Assembly: GCF_048269565.1 (NCBI RefSeq)
Contig: NZ_JBLXIK010000002.1
Location: forward strand, 124,001 to 188,000
Direction of reading: 5' to 3'
DNA length: 64,000 nt
Origin: Maricaulis sp048269565
Lineage (GTDB): Bacteria > Pseudomonadota > Alphaproteobacteria > Caulobacterales > Maricaulaceae
Of the stretch, positions 63,953-64,000 are shown piece by piece. The number at the start of each line of letters is the position of its first letter. The stretch's first letter is position 1. A program made the position numbers and the translations under genes. Under the pieces are notes generated by a model. The model made no database searches. It saw only the letters and a program-made list of their open reading frames with translations, and was not told where the DNA came from.

Positions 63953-64000
63953 TTAGTCAGCGAACTGGAGGTTCACTGCCTTAGGGCCTTTGCCGCGGCG
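63953..64000 (-). CDS. cold-shock domain protein, C-terminal fragment cut by the window edge
   Basis: The last 15 codons and a TAA are present and read RRGKGPKAVNLQFAD. This matches the C-terminal end of a CspA-type cold-shock domain (G-K-G-P-x-A-x-N). Such proteins bind single-stranded RNA or DNA. Whether it has one or two cold-shock domains cannot be told. Confidence 0.8.
   Translation of the reverse strand, partial: RRGKGPKAVNLQFAD

Overview
The window is high-GC, densely coded chromosomal DNA from an alphaproteobacterium. It looks like a Caulobacterales/Maricaulales-type organism (Maricaulis or a relative); this is inferred from gene content and order, not from a search. Supporting signs are the alphaproteobacterial sdhCDAB / zapE / mdh / sucCDAB-lpd gene set, ccmABCDG placed divergently from acnA, a RegB-RegA-SenC redox locus, a Caulobacter-like bufferin operon, intracellular PHA depolymerase and methylmalonate-semialdehyde dehydrogenase. 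I saw no tRNA, rRNA, insertion sequence, prophage or CRISPR array, and no stretch over 300 bases lacks a gene.

Layout. 1-7.0 kb: lpd (edge), sucB, sucA, then sucD and sucC, all on the minus strand, with a terminator between the sucCD and sucAB units. 7.1-8.4 kb: a degenerate GGDEF/EAL-like protein with a perfect 19-bp tandem repeat just upstream. 8.5-11.5 kb: a bufferin-type RiPP operon (bufA precursor, bufB MNIO/DUF692 enzyme, bufC/DUF2063 partner, two DoxX membrane proteins). 11.7-17.8 kb: small envelope proteins, a membrane LytTR regulator, a 2OG-Fe(II) oxygenase, a universal stress protein, an acetyltransferase and a TspO-like protein. 17.8-25.3 kb: mdh, an O-methyltransferase, zapE, thioesterase plus a 32-aa membrane peptide, iron-type alcohol dehydrogenase and mmsA. 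25.5-28.9 kb: a trypsin-like serine-protease autotransporter. 29-31.8 kb: a Gly/Arg-tailed lipoprotein, a methyltransferase-like protein, an acyltransferase and a VOC protein.

31.9-35.7 kb: sdhC-sdhD-sdhA-(DUF3052)-sdhB. 35.9-41.7 kb: SDR, DUF885 lipoprotein, membrane protein, mtaB and ftsY. 41.7-43.2 kb: a two-gene unit of unknown function (pentapeptide-repeat protein and an orphan protein). 43.3-45.5 kb: EamA transporter, YciB-like protein and a MarR regulator with a Lys/Ala-rich tail. 45.5-48.3 kb: ccmABCDG including the small ccmD. 48.4-55.9 kb: acnA, a DUF1223 protein, regA/regB, senC and phaZ. 56-64 kb: a large periplasmic unknown, a class A PBP, small lipoproteins and membrane proteins, a CPA1 antiporter, a GDPD lipoprotein and, at the edge, a cold-shock protein.

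Together the genes cover nearly the whole oxidative TCA cycle (aconitase, 2-oxoglutarate dehydrogenase, succinyl-CoA ligase, succinate dehydrogenase, malate dehydrogenase), cytochrome c maturation, and redox control of respiration (RegBA, Sco). Copper handling (bufferin, Sco) recurs. The least explained parts are the 41.7-43.2 kb pair, the degenerate GGDEF/EAL gene with its repeat, and several secreted or small membrane proteins of unknown function.
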